From positions 14,206,029 through 14,270,028 of the forward strand of contig NC_080702.1 in assembly GCF_030445035.2 (NCBI RefSeq): a stretch of 64,000 bases of DNA, read 5' to 3'. The notes under the pieces are model-generated. The model was not told where the DNA came from, did not search any database, and worked only from the letters and a program-made list of their open reading frames with translations. Source of the stretch: Dasypus novemcinctus (taxonomy: Eukaryota; Chordata; Mammalia; Cingulata; Dasypodidae). A program made the position numbers and the translations under genes. Positions 22,897-33,844 of this stretch are shown here, one piece after another. Every line of letters starts with the position of its first letter. Within the stretch, counting starts at the first letter, position 1.

Positions 22897-25800
22897 CAGG
22901 GAGGCTCTACTCCATCCAGTCTCAGCAGCCCAGTGGCGGGAGGGCCACTGCTCAGCCTGCTGTCCTTTCAGTGTGAAGCCTCGGGAGCCCCTGGTCATGA
23001 GTGCTTACGTGCTTCTGACTGAAGAGTTGCACATAACTCCTTGGTCACATGGAAGCACCTAGCAGAGGAGCAGGGATGGTTACTCCTCTGGGTGGCCAGG
23101 AGTGGAGGAGAATGGGCTCTTGGTGCCTTCTACCACTCAGGGGACCCTGAAGAGCCCTCTGGGTTGGGTCTCTGGCTCCCCTTCCCACTGTTGCAAAGCC
23201 CATGCTTCTCCGGCCAAGTGCCCTTTCTCAGCCACAGCTCCACCCTGAGGAGCGAGGTTGCCTCCGCAGCCACATCCATTTCCCACCCCCAGCCCCACCG
23301 ACCTCGGCAGCCCTCCTTCTGCACTGCCCTCTACTTTGTTCACACCTCAGTTATTTCCTGAGGGAAAACTGATGGTAGACAGCAAGGGCTAAACCAGTAT
23401 CAGGAAACACTGAATTCAACAATACTCAAAACACAAAGGGCCAGAGGGACATCAGGAGAGAAAGGTAAATGGGGTTCATTTTGCTCTGTGTTTTAAAAGC
23501 AGCATCATGTGTGAAACAGGAAATCCCTTGAGAGATTGTAATAGCAAAATACCAATAAACCCAGAAGCTCTGTTTTGTGAGAGCATCTAAATCTAGATCA
23601 GCTTTATTAACATTCTGCTTCAACCCATAAAGTAGTGGAAGAAAAAAAGAGAAAAGAAAAATTGATGAAAAAAATAAAGGAAAAGCAGATTTTTCAGTTT
23701 GGTTTGTTGGAAACAGATGGTCATGTTACTAACTGAGGCTGGCTGGTGATGAAATTATTTTCTTTATTTTTTTGTGATAGAAGAATTCATTTTTGTTCTG
23801 CAAAAGTTCAAAATATGCAAAATCCCCACAGAAAAAACCTGTCTAAGATTTTGATAACATCCACCGACAGTGCTAAAGAAGGCTATTCTGAGCTATGGTA
23901 GGCTCCTGGTAACTAATCCAGGGCTTGGGAGGCAGGCATTGCTGCTTGCTCATCGTTCTTACTTTAAAGAGTGTTTTAGACCTGACTAGAAGGAGAAGAA
24001 ATGGGCTTTTTTTGTCATGTTGCGTATCATACTCTATTATGCTGGGTTTCTCCAGCTTAGGGAACAAAATAAAGTACCACTTGCTCACACATTCAGTGTA
24101 GGGTGATTGCATGCTCTGTTCTTGAGCCCATTCTTCCCTTTTAGGATCTTCCTCCCAGAATAAGAACCCTAGGGGCTTGCTCAGCTCAGAAGGGTCAGAG
24201 GAAGCACAAGCCCAGCCTTTTCCCTGAGGATCTCCCCTTTCCCTGTTCCCCCACTGTTAGAGCTGCCCCCTGCTGGCTGACCCATCCCCGGGCTGGGCGG
24301 GGCTGGTCCCACCAGGTCCCACCGGGTCCCACCAGGTCCCACCAGAGCACAGTCAGGCTGGCCACCCTCTCCACTTTGGCACTAGGTTTCAGGTGTGAGG
24401 GAGGAGGGTACCTCCCACCTCTCCACCAGGTGTCTGGAGGCCAGGTCTCTGTGCTGGACCCAGCAGCTGTTCTCCACCACATATGTGTTCCACTGTGGGC
24501 TGGTCCCGAGGGACTCAAGCCACAGATCTGACCAGGAGCCCAACTTCCTTCTAAGTCCTTAATTTCCTGGGCCTGTGGGGGTGGTGTGAGAGTGATAGGG
24601 AGCAAATTATCTTTCTTTCCTGCCAGCTGGCCTCAAGTGGGCTGGGCAGTACCTCTACTCAGAGGGGAGGGTCTGGATTCCAGAACATTCCCTGGCAGAA
24701 GATCAAGTTCCTCCTTTGGAGAACTGACCTCCCACCATCCCAGCAGAGTGGGTGGGTGCTTGGGCTTCCTTGGATTCCTGAAGGGCCTTCTGGTCTGGAG
24801 GATTACCTATAAAGTTTCCTTCAAGAGGACAGAACACTCCCAGCTAGAGATGACACCCAGCCCATCAGCTTCCTATGTTACATATGTTAAAGATAATGAG
24901 ATCTCTCCATGGTGTATTACACTTTTTTAAAGTTTTATTTTATTTTATTCAAATATCGTTAATTTTATGTAGTGCAGCAGTTTGATATTGTGTATGAATT
25001 CCAAAAATAGATATTGGATCATGTTTGCAAACTGGTCTCTTCCTCTGGGCATATTAGATTGTGTTAACTTCAGAGATTTCACTTTTACTTTATTAAATTA
25101 TGATGGGGGTTTTGAATGGGCATGTCAGTAGGATGTTGAGTTTTCACCCCTTTGGTGGGCAGGGGCTCACCAAGAAAAAGACATGGCAAAGGAAGCAGTT
25201 GGAGTTTTGAGTTGGAGCCCTTTGAAGTGAACACACAGGAGAAGAACACAGAGGAATAGAGATGGCTCCATAGACACGGCAGAGGCCCCAGGAAGAGAGC
25301 GAGCCTGATGGTCTACATCTGACCTTGTGGAGAAAACAGAGCAGCTGAGCCCAGAAAGAAACAAGGCCCAGGGAGAGAGACAGACCTTATGCCAGCCTAA
25401 AGCTGAGACCAGAAGCAGGGACCACAGAGCCTGAAGAGGAAGGCTGAACTCTCGCAGAGACCGGCAGCCATCTTGCTCCAACATGTGGCAACAGACTTTG
25501 GTGAGGGAAGTAGCTCACACTTTATGACCTTGTGACTGTAAGCTTCTACCCCAAATAAATCCCCTTTATAAATGCCAACAGATTTCTGGTACTTTGCATC
25601 AGTACCCCTTTAATTGACTAATACATATAGTCAAAACGATTGATATTTTTTGTGTGATTTTTCCCCATTGCTTTGATGATTAGAAGGTTCTTAGAGTTAT
25701 TTTTCACTTACTTTTAAAAATCCATCCAGAATTTTGTCTACTATGAAATGAAAAGATACAAGTTTATTTTTTCCCCAAAGAGCTACCCAATTTTCACAGT

Positions 25801-28800
25801 ATCAAACACTGAAAACTTTATCACTGGCCATGGTTTGGGCTTCTTATTAACCTAGGAGGGTATGAGCCATACTGGAGGTGATGCTTTCAGCAGAAGCAAA
25901 GGCCATGGTGGGCCTTGGCACCCTGTACCCACACCAGAAGTGGACAAGCTTGAAGGCAGCAATGGGAGGAAGCTCGGGTACAGCAGGCTCATTCTGGCCA
26001 GCAGTGGCACAGGAGCAGAAGCCCTGGGCCCGTGCTGGTAGATTTTCTGTCCTCCCCTTCCTGTAAAGCAACTCAGAGCACAGGCACACCAGGATTTCAG
26101 CAGCTGTGTGACAAGTTCCTTTAGCATGGCCACCCTGGAATTCTCAAGAACTTTAAAATAATACTAAGGACTGTCTTGTTGCCCTTAGCAGGGTGGCTGT
26201 GGATGACAGCCAGGCTGACTTATCTTCACGTCTCCCCTAGAAGGACCAGGTGTCTTGCACAGGATGGAAGGTGTGTGAAGGGTTTGTAGAGGCTCAGCTG
26301 AAGCTGCGTTCACCCAGTCTGAGTTCCTGGAGTCAGTGAGGATGGGGGTTACTGGGTTTTCCAACATACTCTGCATCTGGGCTGCATTCTCTTAACAGCT
26401 GCCTTCTACCTTGTGCCTTGTAGTTGGTAGAAATACTTCCTAGTGTTACTATCCAGAAGAAAAAAGTAATGCAAAAACAAGCTTAGGCAACCTGGCATTA
26501 GGTTAGAGACCTGACACTCCCCAAATCCAGCGAGACCAAGTGTCTCAGTTCACTGCTGGGAGGATCTAAGGCAGCCAGAGTGAGCCACAGCTAACCAGGG
26601 GGAGGATTAAAGAACAACTAGCATGTGCATTTCTTCTTCTTTTATTAGACAATGAGGCAGATGTACTTTCCCTTTAAGAACAAGCTGGGATGAAAAAAAC
26701 CGAGGTATTAAAAGATGATACCTCTTTTAACAGCATTGTTTTCTAGACAACAGATGTATGTGAGTGTACAAATATTTTATATTTATCATACACATATGTA
26801 TATATACATATGGATATATATGAGCTATGTATGCATATATATATGAATTACCAAGTATGATAGCTCATGATAAACTATTTTTGTCTCTACAGAGGGATTT
26901 GCCTATACACAGCTGACTCTTGGCTGACAACGTAACAAGTAACTCCTTTTCTGTTACACATTCCTAGGATTCAGGAATGGTTAATTTTGCAAGAGCAGTA
27001 CAAGCTTACTAAAGAAAATTGAAGAAATACAGTAGAAGACATGAAGGAGAAAACCAGCACACAGCCCACGCCCCTCGAGACAGAGCACACTGTTTATTAC
27101 TTTAAGTTTGTGCACAAGTGATGGAGTCAGAGACAGAGAGCTGGGGAGCTGTCCCTGGACAGCGTCAGCTGTTGCATTCAGGGGTTTGTGATCTTATTGT
27201 TATTAGACAAGTTATGGGCCCTGCACCATTTTTGGCATAGCACACAGAGAGTACTCAGTAAATATTTGTAGAATGAATGAGTGAATGATTGAATGAATAA
27301 ATGAATGGATACTAGGCAGGCCTAAAACAAAAGCAGGGGGCAGAGCACAAATAAGAAAAAGAAGACAAATAAGAAAAAGGAGTGGAGAAGAAATGGAAAA
27401 GGAAAAAAATTGAGGGAGCTAAAATGACCGGAGAAGAAAAGAGGCCTGTGCCCCATTCCAGGCCCCTTGGCTCCAGGGGCACCTACTCTTGCTGGGCTGG
27501 ACCTCGGTTCCCTGCTCTGGGCCACAGCCAGTTCCATTCTAAAGGGAGACCCCCCCAACCCCCAAATACTTGCTGCAGCCTGGAAACTCTATGCCCCTGC
27601 GCTCCATCAGGGACAGGTTAGCATCTGTGTTTCATCAGGTTTTGATGACTCATCTTCAAATAAATGCATGACTTTCTCTTTTTATTCCAAGACAGGTATT
27701 GTTTCCCTCTATGACTGCATTTTTAAGAAGAATCTAGATTATAATCAGAAATTGCACCGAGATGACAGAGAACACGCAAAAAGCCTCGGACTTCACATTA
27801 ACGAGGAGGTAATGTTAAGCCGGGAAATCCACCAGCTATTACCATATTAACATATGAATGTGTGTAAGTGTTGTAATATTGTGTTCAGTTTGCTTTTCAT
27901 AACTCAGGGAATCTGGCAGCTCTCCTGAGTCATACTGTACCCAGAAGCTATGACTAAGCTATTCTTACAGCTTCTCTCTCTTATCATGTTCCTTGTGTGT
28001 TAATTGTCATGATTCAGTTGTTTGGTTCTATATAATCAAGCAATAAATGAGAGCAAAACTAAGAGATTCTTTTCCATGGGTAAAATAAGTCTTTGCTTAT
28101 CTCTTAATTCTGGCTGTCTCAGTTCTTCTTGGGACCCTGGACTCCCAGGGATGACCCTGCACAAGCAGGACTCCTCCTCCCAGGCTAGCATCACCACCGC
28201 GCATGGAGCAAATCCCTGCTCGGCCTCCCCTCAGATTTCTGAGAAGAGGGTTTTCATGTAGGTAGCCACATTGGGTGGCATCAGGACAGCAGTGCTCATG
28301 GGGAGAGATGGCCAAGGACTGCAGCAGGTCACCTGGGGAGAAGCACAGGGCAGGTGGGCTTCTCAGAGGAGTTGGCATGGGACCTGAGGACTCAAGGATG
28401 AGGGAGCTGGCTGCATGAAGGGTAGCTCGGGAGTGCCCTGGTCAGATGGAAGGGATTGCATGGAAGCACCAAGGTGCAACAGCACCTTGGCATATGGGGG
28501 CAGTGGAGAGGTGAGCTGGAGGCCGGAAGCCAGAGGCTGAGGCTTGCCTGGCCACAAGGGGCACTCAGTGGCTGAAGGAAGGAGCTTTGTTCTGGGAGCA
28601 GCGGGCAACTCTGAGGGTGTCCAGCCAGGAAGTGCTGGAGCTGATTCACTTTAAAAATCATTGGTCTCACTTTCCCCCAGTCCACCCAATGATGGAAGAG
28701 GTTGTTGATGTGGGAGGGTTGGGGTGGGTGGGTTGGGGGTATATGGGGGCCTCATATTTTTTTAATGTAACTTTTAAAAGAAAAATAAAGAAGAAAAAAA

Positions 28801-31036
28801 CATTGTTCTGGCTGTAGGTGCAGAGTAGCCCACGAGGCAGCCTTGAGTCTAAACGGGAAGAGCAGTCCAGGCAGAGCTGGTGGCGCTAGAACCCCAGTGG
28901 GAGAAGTTGGCTAGCTGGTGTGCTGATGGACCTGGTGTGAGCTGTGGGCAAGAGGAACCCTAGATCTTTCTGCTTGAGTCGCTGTGGACTGGGGGGAATG
29001 GAGGATGTATTTTACTAAACTGGGGCTGAGGGAGGGGCAAGACCATGTGGTGAATAATCAGTTGGCTGCCCCAACATTAGGATTCCATGATAAGGACCTT
29101 TTGCTAAGGCTTCAGCCACTCCACCTAAGTTCATCTGCGAAGGTTCTAGCACCTCTTTACAGGCAAAGGTCTATCATTGGAAGAAGGACAAGACTCCGGG
29201 AAAGCTGCTCTCCATCACTGACTCCTTCAGGAACAGAGGAGACTTCTGTAAAATAATACCTAATATAAAGTTGACCACTCTTTTGTAAGGGTGTAGGATT
29301 ATGTAATAAGATGCAGCACAGACCACATTTAACATTGCAAAAAAGTGTATTCTTTATCAGAACGTATCACACTGCTTCATTGTCACCAGATAGGGGAAAA
29401 GCTAATTATTAAACTTAAGGTAGCCTGAGCAACTTTCCATGCTTTCCCAACCCACCTAGTGGGAGCACCTCCATTTATTGAGGATGATTTTCACTACTCT
29501 TTCCCAGGAAATTGCTTCCTGGCATTAGGTCTCAACAGGCCTAACTGCCTGTTGCACTAGGCCCTCCTGCTGCATTTCCACACTGCAGCATTAGCCTCAC
29601 AAAGTCTGATCTGAGGACAGTGCTTTTAATGTAGGCCAGTTGCTGAGTAGACAGCTTTTATTTAATACATTTGACAGAAATTATAATACACATGCTTCTG
29701 GTGGGAATCATTGGATTTTTGCCTGTTGCTGCTGCTGTTTAAGAATGTCACCGTGTCATTTTTCACAATAATTTTTATTTCAATGTGAAAGAAAGTGCTG
29801 GAGGTACTATGAGGTGTATCATTTTTGTTCACATTCATTCATTCTGAATTTTTCTCTCATGAGAAAAGCATGCTTGGCATTACTTATATCCATGTAGTCA
29901 GCAGATACCTTTTGATCATCTGCTATAAGCTTACTGGGCATAAAGGCCACAAGACAAAAGTCCCTGCCCTCTGAGGGCTTACATTCCCATGAGACAGAAA
30001 AATAAAAGGCAAACACACAGTGAACCTAATTGCAGGCAGTAGTCAGTGGTGTGCAGAAAATAAAGCAGTGTAGGGTGAAATGTTAAATGAGTGAGGGGGA
30101 GGTGGTGGGGGCAGGGGGTCTGCTTTGGCTGAGCTGGGGGAGTCTGGGAAGACTGACTCTTGAACTAAGACCTGATGGGAAGGGGACTGAAGGAAGAAGG
30201 GGCCACGTTTCCAGGGGGAGGAAACAGAGAAGATGAAGGTCTGGAAGCTGGAAGGAGCCCTGTGTGTTTGGGGCAAGAAAGAGGGCCAGGGCAGGAAGAA
30301 AGGTGGGCAGGAGGCAGCTGGGAGAGAGGGAAGAGGGACGGAGGTCATGAAGGTGTGGTCAGAGGGAAGCAGGGCCCAGGCCGTAGAGCCTGAAGGCACT
30401 GCAAGAGCTTTGGCGTCACCTCGGAGGGACCTGAGGACACCGGCGGGTTCTGAGCAGAGGGCATGGAGGCTCACATGGTACAGGCATCCTCAGGCTTTGG
30501 AGTAGCCTGTAAGGGACCAGGGAGGAGGGGATGCAGGTGTACCTTTGTGCATCTTGGTGGGTGCAGGTGCACAGGCACACACCTAGTGCATTGTGGCAGG
30601 GTGCAGGCATGCAGGCACCCACCTAGGGCAATGTGGCAGGGCGCAGGTGTGCAGGCACCCACCTGGTGCACCTAGGCTGGGTGCAGGCATGCAGGCATCC
30701 ACCTAGGGCAAAGTGGCAGGGCGCAGGTGTGCAGGCGCCCACCTGGTGCACCATGGCGGGGTGCGGGTGCGTGCCCACCTGGCACCCCTTGGTGGGATTC
30801 AGGCACCTGCTGCGGCAGACCCCTGCTGACAGGAGCATCTCCATGATCTCCCACAGGAGCACGAGCGGCCCGTTGGGGTGCTGACGTCTTCCACCTACGG
30901 AAAGCGCATCCACCAGCCCGTCGAGCCACCGAACTGCGACCATGGCCGCGCCAGCCACATGAGGGCTGACTTCTACAGGAAGAACGACATTCCCAGCATC
31001 AAGGCCCCTGGCTTTGGGCACATTTCTCCAGCCTGA
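18888..31036 (+). CDS. CFAP90: Cilia- and flagella-associated protein 90 (three coding exons)
   Basis: Recognised as CFAP90/C5orf49, a small protein of motile-cilium axonemes reported as a microtubule inner protein of doublet microtubules. Joining 18888-19064, 27692-27808 and 30857-31036 gives 59 + 39 + 59 = 157 residues with one open frame. The human protein is slightly shorter, about 147 as I recall it. The N-terminus is acidic and low-complexity (EDEEEI), followed by PPRRPDPKE. Exon 2 carries [19 protein letters not shown]. Exon 3 carries [13 protein letters not shown] and [15 protein letters not shown], ending GFGHISPA. Both introns are phase 0 with GT and AG ends. There is no signal peptide or membrane segment. 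The start has G at -3, with no in-frame upstream ATG. A CpG island and X-box precede the gene. No break is seen, so the gene looks functional. Confidence 0.93.
19070..19460. repeat. G-rich minisatellite at the start of CFAP90 intron 1
   Basis: About six imperfect copies of a 50-65 bp unit built around GGGGCGGGGCTGCAAGCGAG and AGGTTAGGGGCTGGGG. It ends in a long pure G run near 19434-19452. Multiple G runs on the transcribed RNA strand give clear G-quadruplex potential next to the exon 1 donor. Confidence 0.8.
20340..20750 (-). repeat. MLT1/MST-type MaLR LTR
   Basis: Reverse-orientation landmarks occur in order: GCTGCTGTCACAAGTGCCACAA, ACTGGGTGGCTAAAA, ACTAAGGGCCCACCCA, and TTTTTGGGGGACACAGTTCA at the far end. 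These correspond to a MaLR LTR on the minus strand. Confidence 0.6.
21764..21910 (+). mobile_element. hAT-type DNA transposon fragment
   Basis: GGCCTGTGGGCCAAATCTGG, then CTGCCTGTTTTGATAAAG, then AACACAGCCACACCCATTCA is the well-known order of a common mammalian non-autonomous hAT (Charlie group) element. The far end is degraded. Confidence 0.55.
22430..22625 (+). repeat. Possible MIR fragment
   Basis: GGTTAGCAGCCCAGGCTGGGG, then CTGGGTGG, GACTAGCTGTGG and CAGCCTCTCCATCTCACTTTG follow the MIR layout loosely. It is heavily diverged. Confidence 0.4.
22859..22895. repeat. (GT)n microsatellite
   Basis: About 18 uninterrupted GT units within CFAP90 intron 1. Confidence 0.95.
24295..24345. repeat. 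Short tandem repeat, 11-bp unit
   Basis: Four to five copies of GTCCCACCAGG with one variant (CCGG). It is local and intronic, with no other feature attached. Confidence 0.75.
24973..25625 (+). repeat. MaLR-like LTR, type A
   Basis: It starts TGCAGCAGTTTGATATTGTG with GAATTCCAAAAATAGATATT. It ends CCCCAAATAAATCCCC and TTTGCATCAGTACCCCTTTA. It is collinear with 6751-7280 and longer. Near 25465 it includes CAGCCATCTTGCTCC, a YY1-like core on the minus strand that recurs in the other type A copies. Confidence 0.65.
27190..27305 (+). repeat. L2-like 3' end with GAAT repeats
   Basis: TGGCATAGCACACAGAGAGTA, then CTCAGTAAATATTTGTAGAATG, then several degenerate GAAT/TGAA units. This is the usual appearance of an ancient L2 3' terminus. 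Confidence 0.5.
27692..27808 (+). CDS. CFAP90: CFAP90 coding exon 2
   Basis: Codes for residues 60-98, from [11 protein letters not shown] to LGLHINEE. The acceptor is TTTATTCCAAG|ACAGG and the donor is GAG|GTAATG, both phase 0. The exon lies inside a longer open frame (27467-27850), but only this interval has splice signals and the conserved sequence. Confidence 0.92.
28683..28801 (+). mobile_element. Very short 5'-truncated L1 3' end
   Basis: CAATGATGGAAGAGGTTGTTG, then a G-rich stretch, TATATGGGGGCCTCATAT, TAATGTAACTTT and an A-rich tail containing AATAAA. This matches the last 120 bp of the L1 3' UTR seen at 34450-34565. Flanking AAAATCATTGGTCT and AAAACATTGTTCT look like a degraded target-site duplication. 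Confidence 0.65.
30535..30785. repeat. 40-bp minisatellite just upstream of CFAP90 exon 3
   Basis: About six copies of a 40-bp unit, each with a CCACCTAGGGCA or CCACCTGGTGCA start, a middle GTGGCAGGGCGCAGG and an end GTGCAGGCAC. Alternate units share TGTGCAGG versus CATGCAGG, suggesting a higher-order 80-bp period. Every unit contains CAGG steps that could act as decoy acceptors. Confidence 0.85.
30857..31036 (+). CDS. CFAP90: CFAP90 coding exon 3 and stop
   Basis: Codes for residues 99-157, from [17 protein letters not shown] to PGFGHISPA, then TGA at 31034-31036. The acceptor is ATCTCCCACAG|GAGCAC. The last residues ([14 protein letters not shown]) are the most recognisable part of the family. 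Confidence 0.92.
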   Translation, partial: EHERPVGVLTSSTYGKRIHQPVEPPNCDHGRASHMRADFYRKNDIPSIKAPGFGHISPA

Positions 31037-33290
31037 GGTTGCCCCAGGCCCCAAAGGCCCAGGGCCCCTTCCACAGAGAGGGGAGCCTGGGGCCTTACGT
31101 CCCCGTTGTGCTGACACCTAGGAACTGCAGCGATGCCCCCATCCAGCCTTACGTGGGGACGATGAACATCGAGCAGCTTCCCTAAGGGGCCTCCGTCAGG
31201 GCCTGGCGGAACCTTTAAGATGTGGGGGCATCTGGCAGGCTGGCTTTTACATGAGACTATTTCAGATGAAGTGATGCTGGTGCCTCATTCCCTGCGGGCA
31301 CCTCCATGACATTGAACCTTTCCCCCCACCTTAAGTGACTGGGCTTTTTGTTCATGGGCTCCGCATTTGTATTTTGGGAGGGAGTGGAGTTATTTTCATA
31401 ATTGTCACAGAAGCCACTACTGCCTGATATTATCTCTAGTGTACACAAAACAACCTTTGCCTTTTACTTTCCTCAGGAGGAAATATAAGGAAAGTTACAT
31501 TTTGGCACAATTGAACTCCAGATACTGCAATGTACTTTCTCCCCAATGGTTTGAACTGCAAATAATGGAATTTTGTTCACTTGAGGACAAAGATCCCTAG
31601 GAAGGATGGATGGTCCTGGTGTCCAGCATTTTCTGCTGCCACTTCACAAGTGAAAAGCAGCTGAGGTCATGGGGAAAGCATGGACCTTGGCATTCACCAG
31701 GGTTGGGTGAAATTCTGGCTCCTTTATTTTCTAGCTCCAAGGTCTAGTGCAAGTCATGCCATCTACTGGAGTCTACATTCCCCCACTTTTACAGCGGGGG
31801 ATCCTAACCTTGTCTGTGTCTGTGTCTGGCTGGTCTGCCATGATACATATCACAGGCAGCAGGAATTCATTGTCTCAGGGTTTGGAGGCTAGACATCAAA
31901 TCAAGGGACTGACAGCCATGCTGTCCTGCAGCAGGGTGTCTTGCTGACAGCTCAGCCTCTGCTCATCACATGGCTCTCTGTCTCCTGTGGTCTCCACTTC
32001 TGCACAGGGGTCCATCTGTCCAGATCCTCTCCTTGTGGGCTCCAGTCCTCTAGGAAGAAGGCCCTCCTGCCTCGATCTGGTCTCATCTTAATTAGATCTT
32101 TGAGATCCTTCCAAATAACTCCCACCCACAGAACCGGGGACCAGGACTTGAACATGCCTTGGGAGATGTGACTCAGCTCCCGTCACCGAGTCTGTGGGGG
32201 GCTCGGTGAGCTCCTGGAGTTGGTCGTATTACAGGTGGCCCTCCAGCTCACCACCCCACTCAGCAAATGTGGTGATGACCATCAACTTTGGGTGGTTTTC
32301 GAAGCAGTCACTTTTAACCTCATTTGGAAATGTTTACTTTGGAGAGAATTTGAAAAATGGTTCAAGTGTTGAGATACCATCTATATTTTAATGGAGTGAT
32401 CCCTTGGAGGAGATAATTCTTCATCTATTGTGATTAAATTCTCCAGTTTAGCAGTTGAGGGGGAGGTGATTTAATTGATTTCCTCTCTGTTCCCCCATCA
32501 TTGGTTTTATTGTTTTGAATCCCAGGTCATTCTCAAAGGACCTGTGACATTGAATTACTGGTCATTTCAAGGTTGAGTGACTTCTAAATATTTCTTTATT
32601 CATTTGAAACCAGCTTTTTCACTATAGGTGCCTTTTATTTTTTCAAACAATTATCAATATTTTATTCAGAGTGCCTTTGGATCCATTACATCATATTGGT
32701 AATACAATAAGAAAATATATAAAGTTTGGGTTATAGACATTTTTGTAAATTACTCTTTCTTCAGTCTCGATTACCAAGAAAAGCAAAGCATCTATAGGAA
32801 ATGCCTTCATCTGAAAGTGACTGCAATAAATTAACTTCAAACTTAAGTTATTTTCATTTACTTTAAATTAGGCCATTAACCTTTTAGTGCTCACTTTTAA
32901 TAAGCAGGGTTTGAATTGGGCAAGATTTCAAAAGATCTAGCATTTGTTAGGCAGCTAGGGAAATTAAATGTATTTTTGTAGATGAGATGTTTTCAACTTA
33001 AAGGTAATAAATAAGCCCATTAAAGTCACACCAAACAGAAACATATTCTTAGATTAAAATAATTTGTTTCACTTTATCAAATTACCACCATTAGTCAATG
33101 ATGCTTTTTCTATTTTTAGACATATCTAGAGAAAGGGAAGTGGAGTGGTTATTGCCTTCATGAATTGCACATTGAGTTTGGAAAAAGAATAACATAGAGG
33201 ATTCAAGACAAAGCCTAGTCATTTCTAAACAGATGCTTTGAAATACTGAAATTTTATTTTAAAGGGTGTGAACCTAAGGTGTGTGTGTTT
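31037..33290 (+). other. CFAP90 3' UTR and downstream unique sequence
   Basis: Largely repeat-free apart from a degraded MIR-like stretch near 31660-31800. Plus-strand AATAAA hexamers at 32825-32830 and 33006-33011 are candidate polyadenylation signals for CFAP90. A minus-strand AATAAA (TTTATT at 32661-32666) could end a convergent transcript. No choice can be made without transcripts. Confidence 0.45.
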
Positions 33291-33292
33291 TT

Positions 33293-33656
33293 CAGAAGAT
33301 TTTATTATTTATTTATTTATTTCTCACCCTTTCATTGTTTGTACTCACTGTCTGCTCTCTGTGTCTGCTCATCTTTTTTTTTTTTTTAGGAGGCACTGGG
33401 AATGGAACACGGGGCCTCCTATATGGGAAGAAGGTGTCCAACCACTTGAGCCACATCTGTCTCAAGACACATTGTATCTCTTGTAGTGTTTCCTTGTTGT
33501 CTCATTGTGTTATCTTGTTGTATCAGCTTGCCATGCTAGCCCTTCATGGCAGCTCACTGTCTTGTTTGTCTTCTTTAGGAGGCACTGGGAACCAAACCCA
33601 GGACCTCCCAAGTGGTAGGTGGGTGCCCAACTGCTTGAGCCACATCTGCTTCCTCT
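33293..33656 (-). mobile_element. Older DAS-type SINE
   Basis: On the plus strand it runs from TTTATTATTTATTTATTTCTC through two AGGAGGCACTGGGAA segments to TGAGCCACATCTG, the reverse of a tRNA-like head plus tail. It is more diverged than the copies at 45.5-48.1 kb and shows no clear duplication. Confidence 0.7.
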
Positions 33657-33844
33657 AAAGTGCTTTTAATGAAAGAAGACTTCCTACAAGCCTTAAGTGT
33701 TTAGGAGAACCTTGAGGATGGGTATTTTTACTCACCTATGGATGTCACTGTTCACTGGCCTGACAGAAATGAACTCTAAGGCTTCTGATTTGCATTTTTA
33801 GCTCACAGAAGTGTTTTCATTTGCCTGGAGCACAAAGAGCTTTA

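Larger units (their letters stand above)
19065..27691 (+). other. CFAP90 intron 1 (8.6 kb)
   Basis: It begins GTGAGG and ends TTTTTATTCCAAG with a good polypyrimidine tract. It contains the GC minisatellite (19070-19460), a MaLR LTR on the minus strand (20340-20750), a hAT scrap (21764-21910), a GT microsatellite, a type A LTR (24973-25625) and an L2-like 3' end. I recognise no additional coding exon. Confidence 0.8.
27809..30856 (+). other. CFAP90 intron 2 (3.0 kb)
   Basis: Begins GTAATG and ends CTCCCACAG. It contains a short L1 3' end (28683-28801), an L2/MIR-like stretch near 29845-30010 and the 40-bp minisatellite that ends about 70 nt before exon 3. Confidence 0.8.

Noticed and set aside
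27467..27850. 127-codon frame around CFAP90 exon 2 read as one gene
   Set aside because: Only 27692-27808 is conserved and bounded by good splice sites. The flanks are intronic.
30471..31117. Minus-strand frames of up to 164 codons with repeated HxPP-type segments
   Set aside because: They translate the 40-bp minisatellite and the antisense of CFAP90 exon 3.
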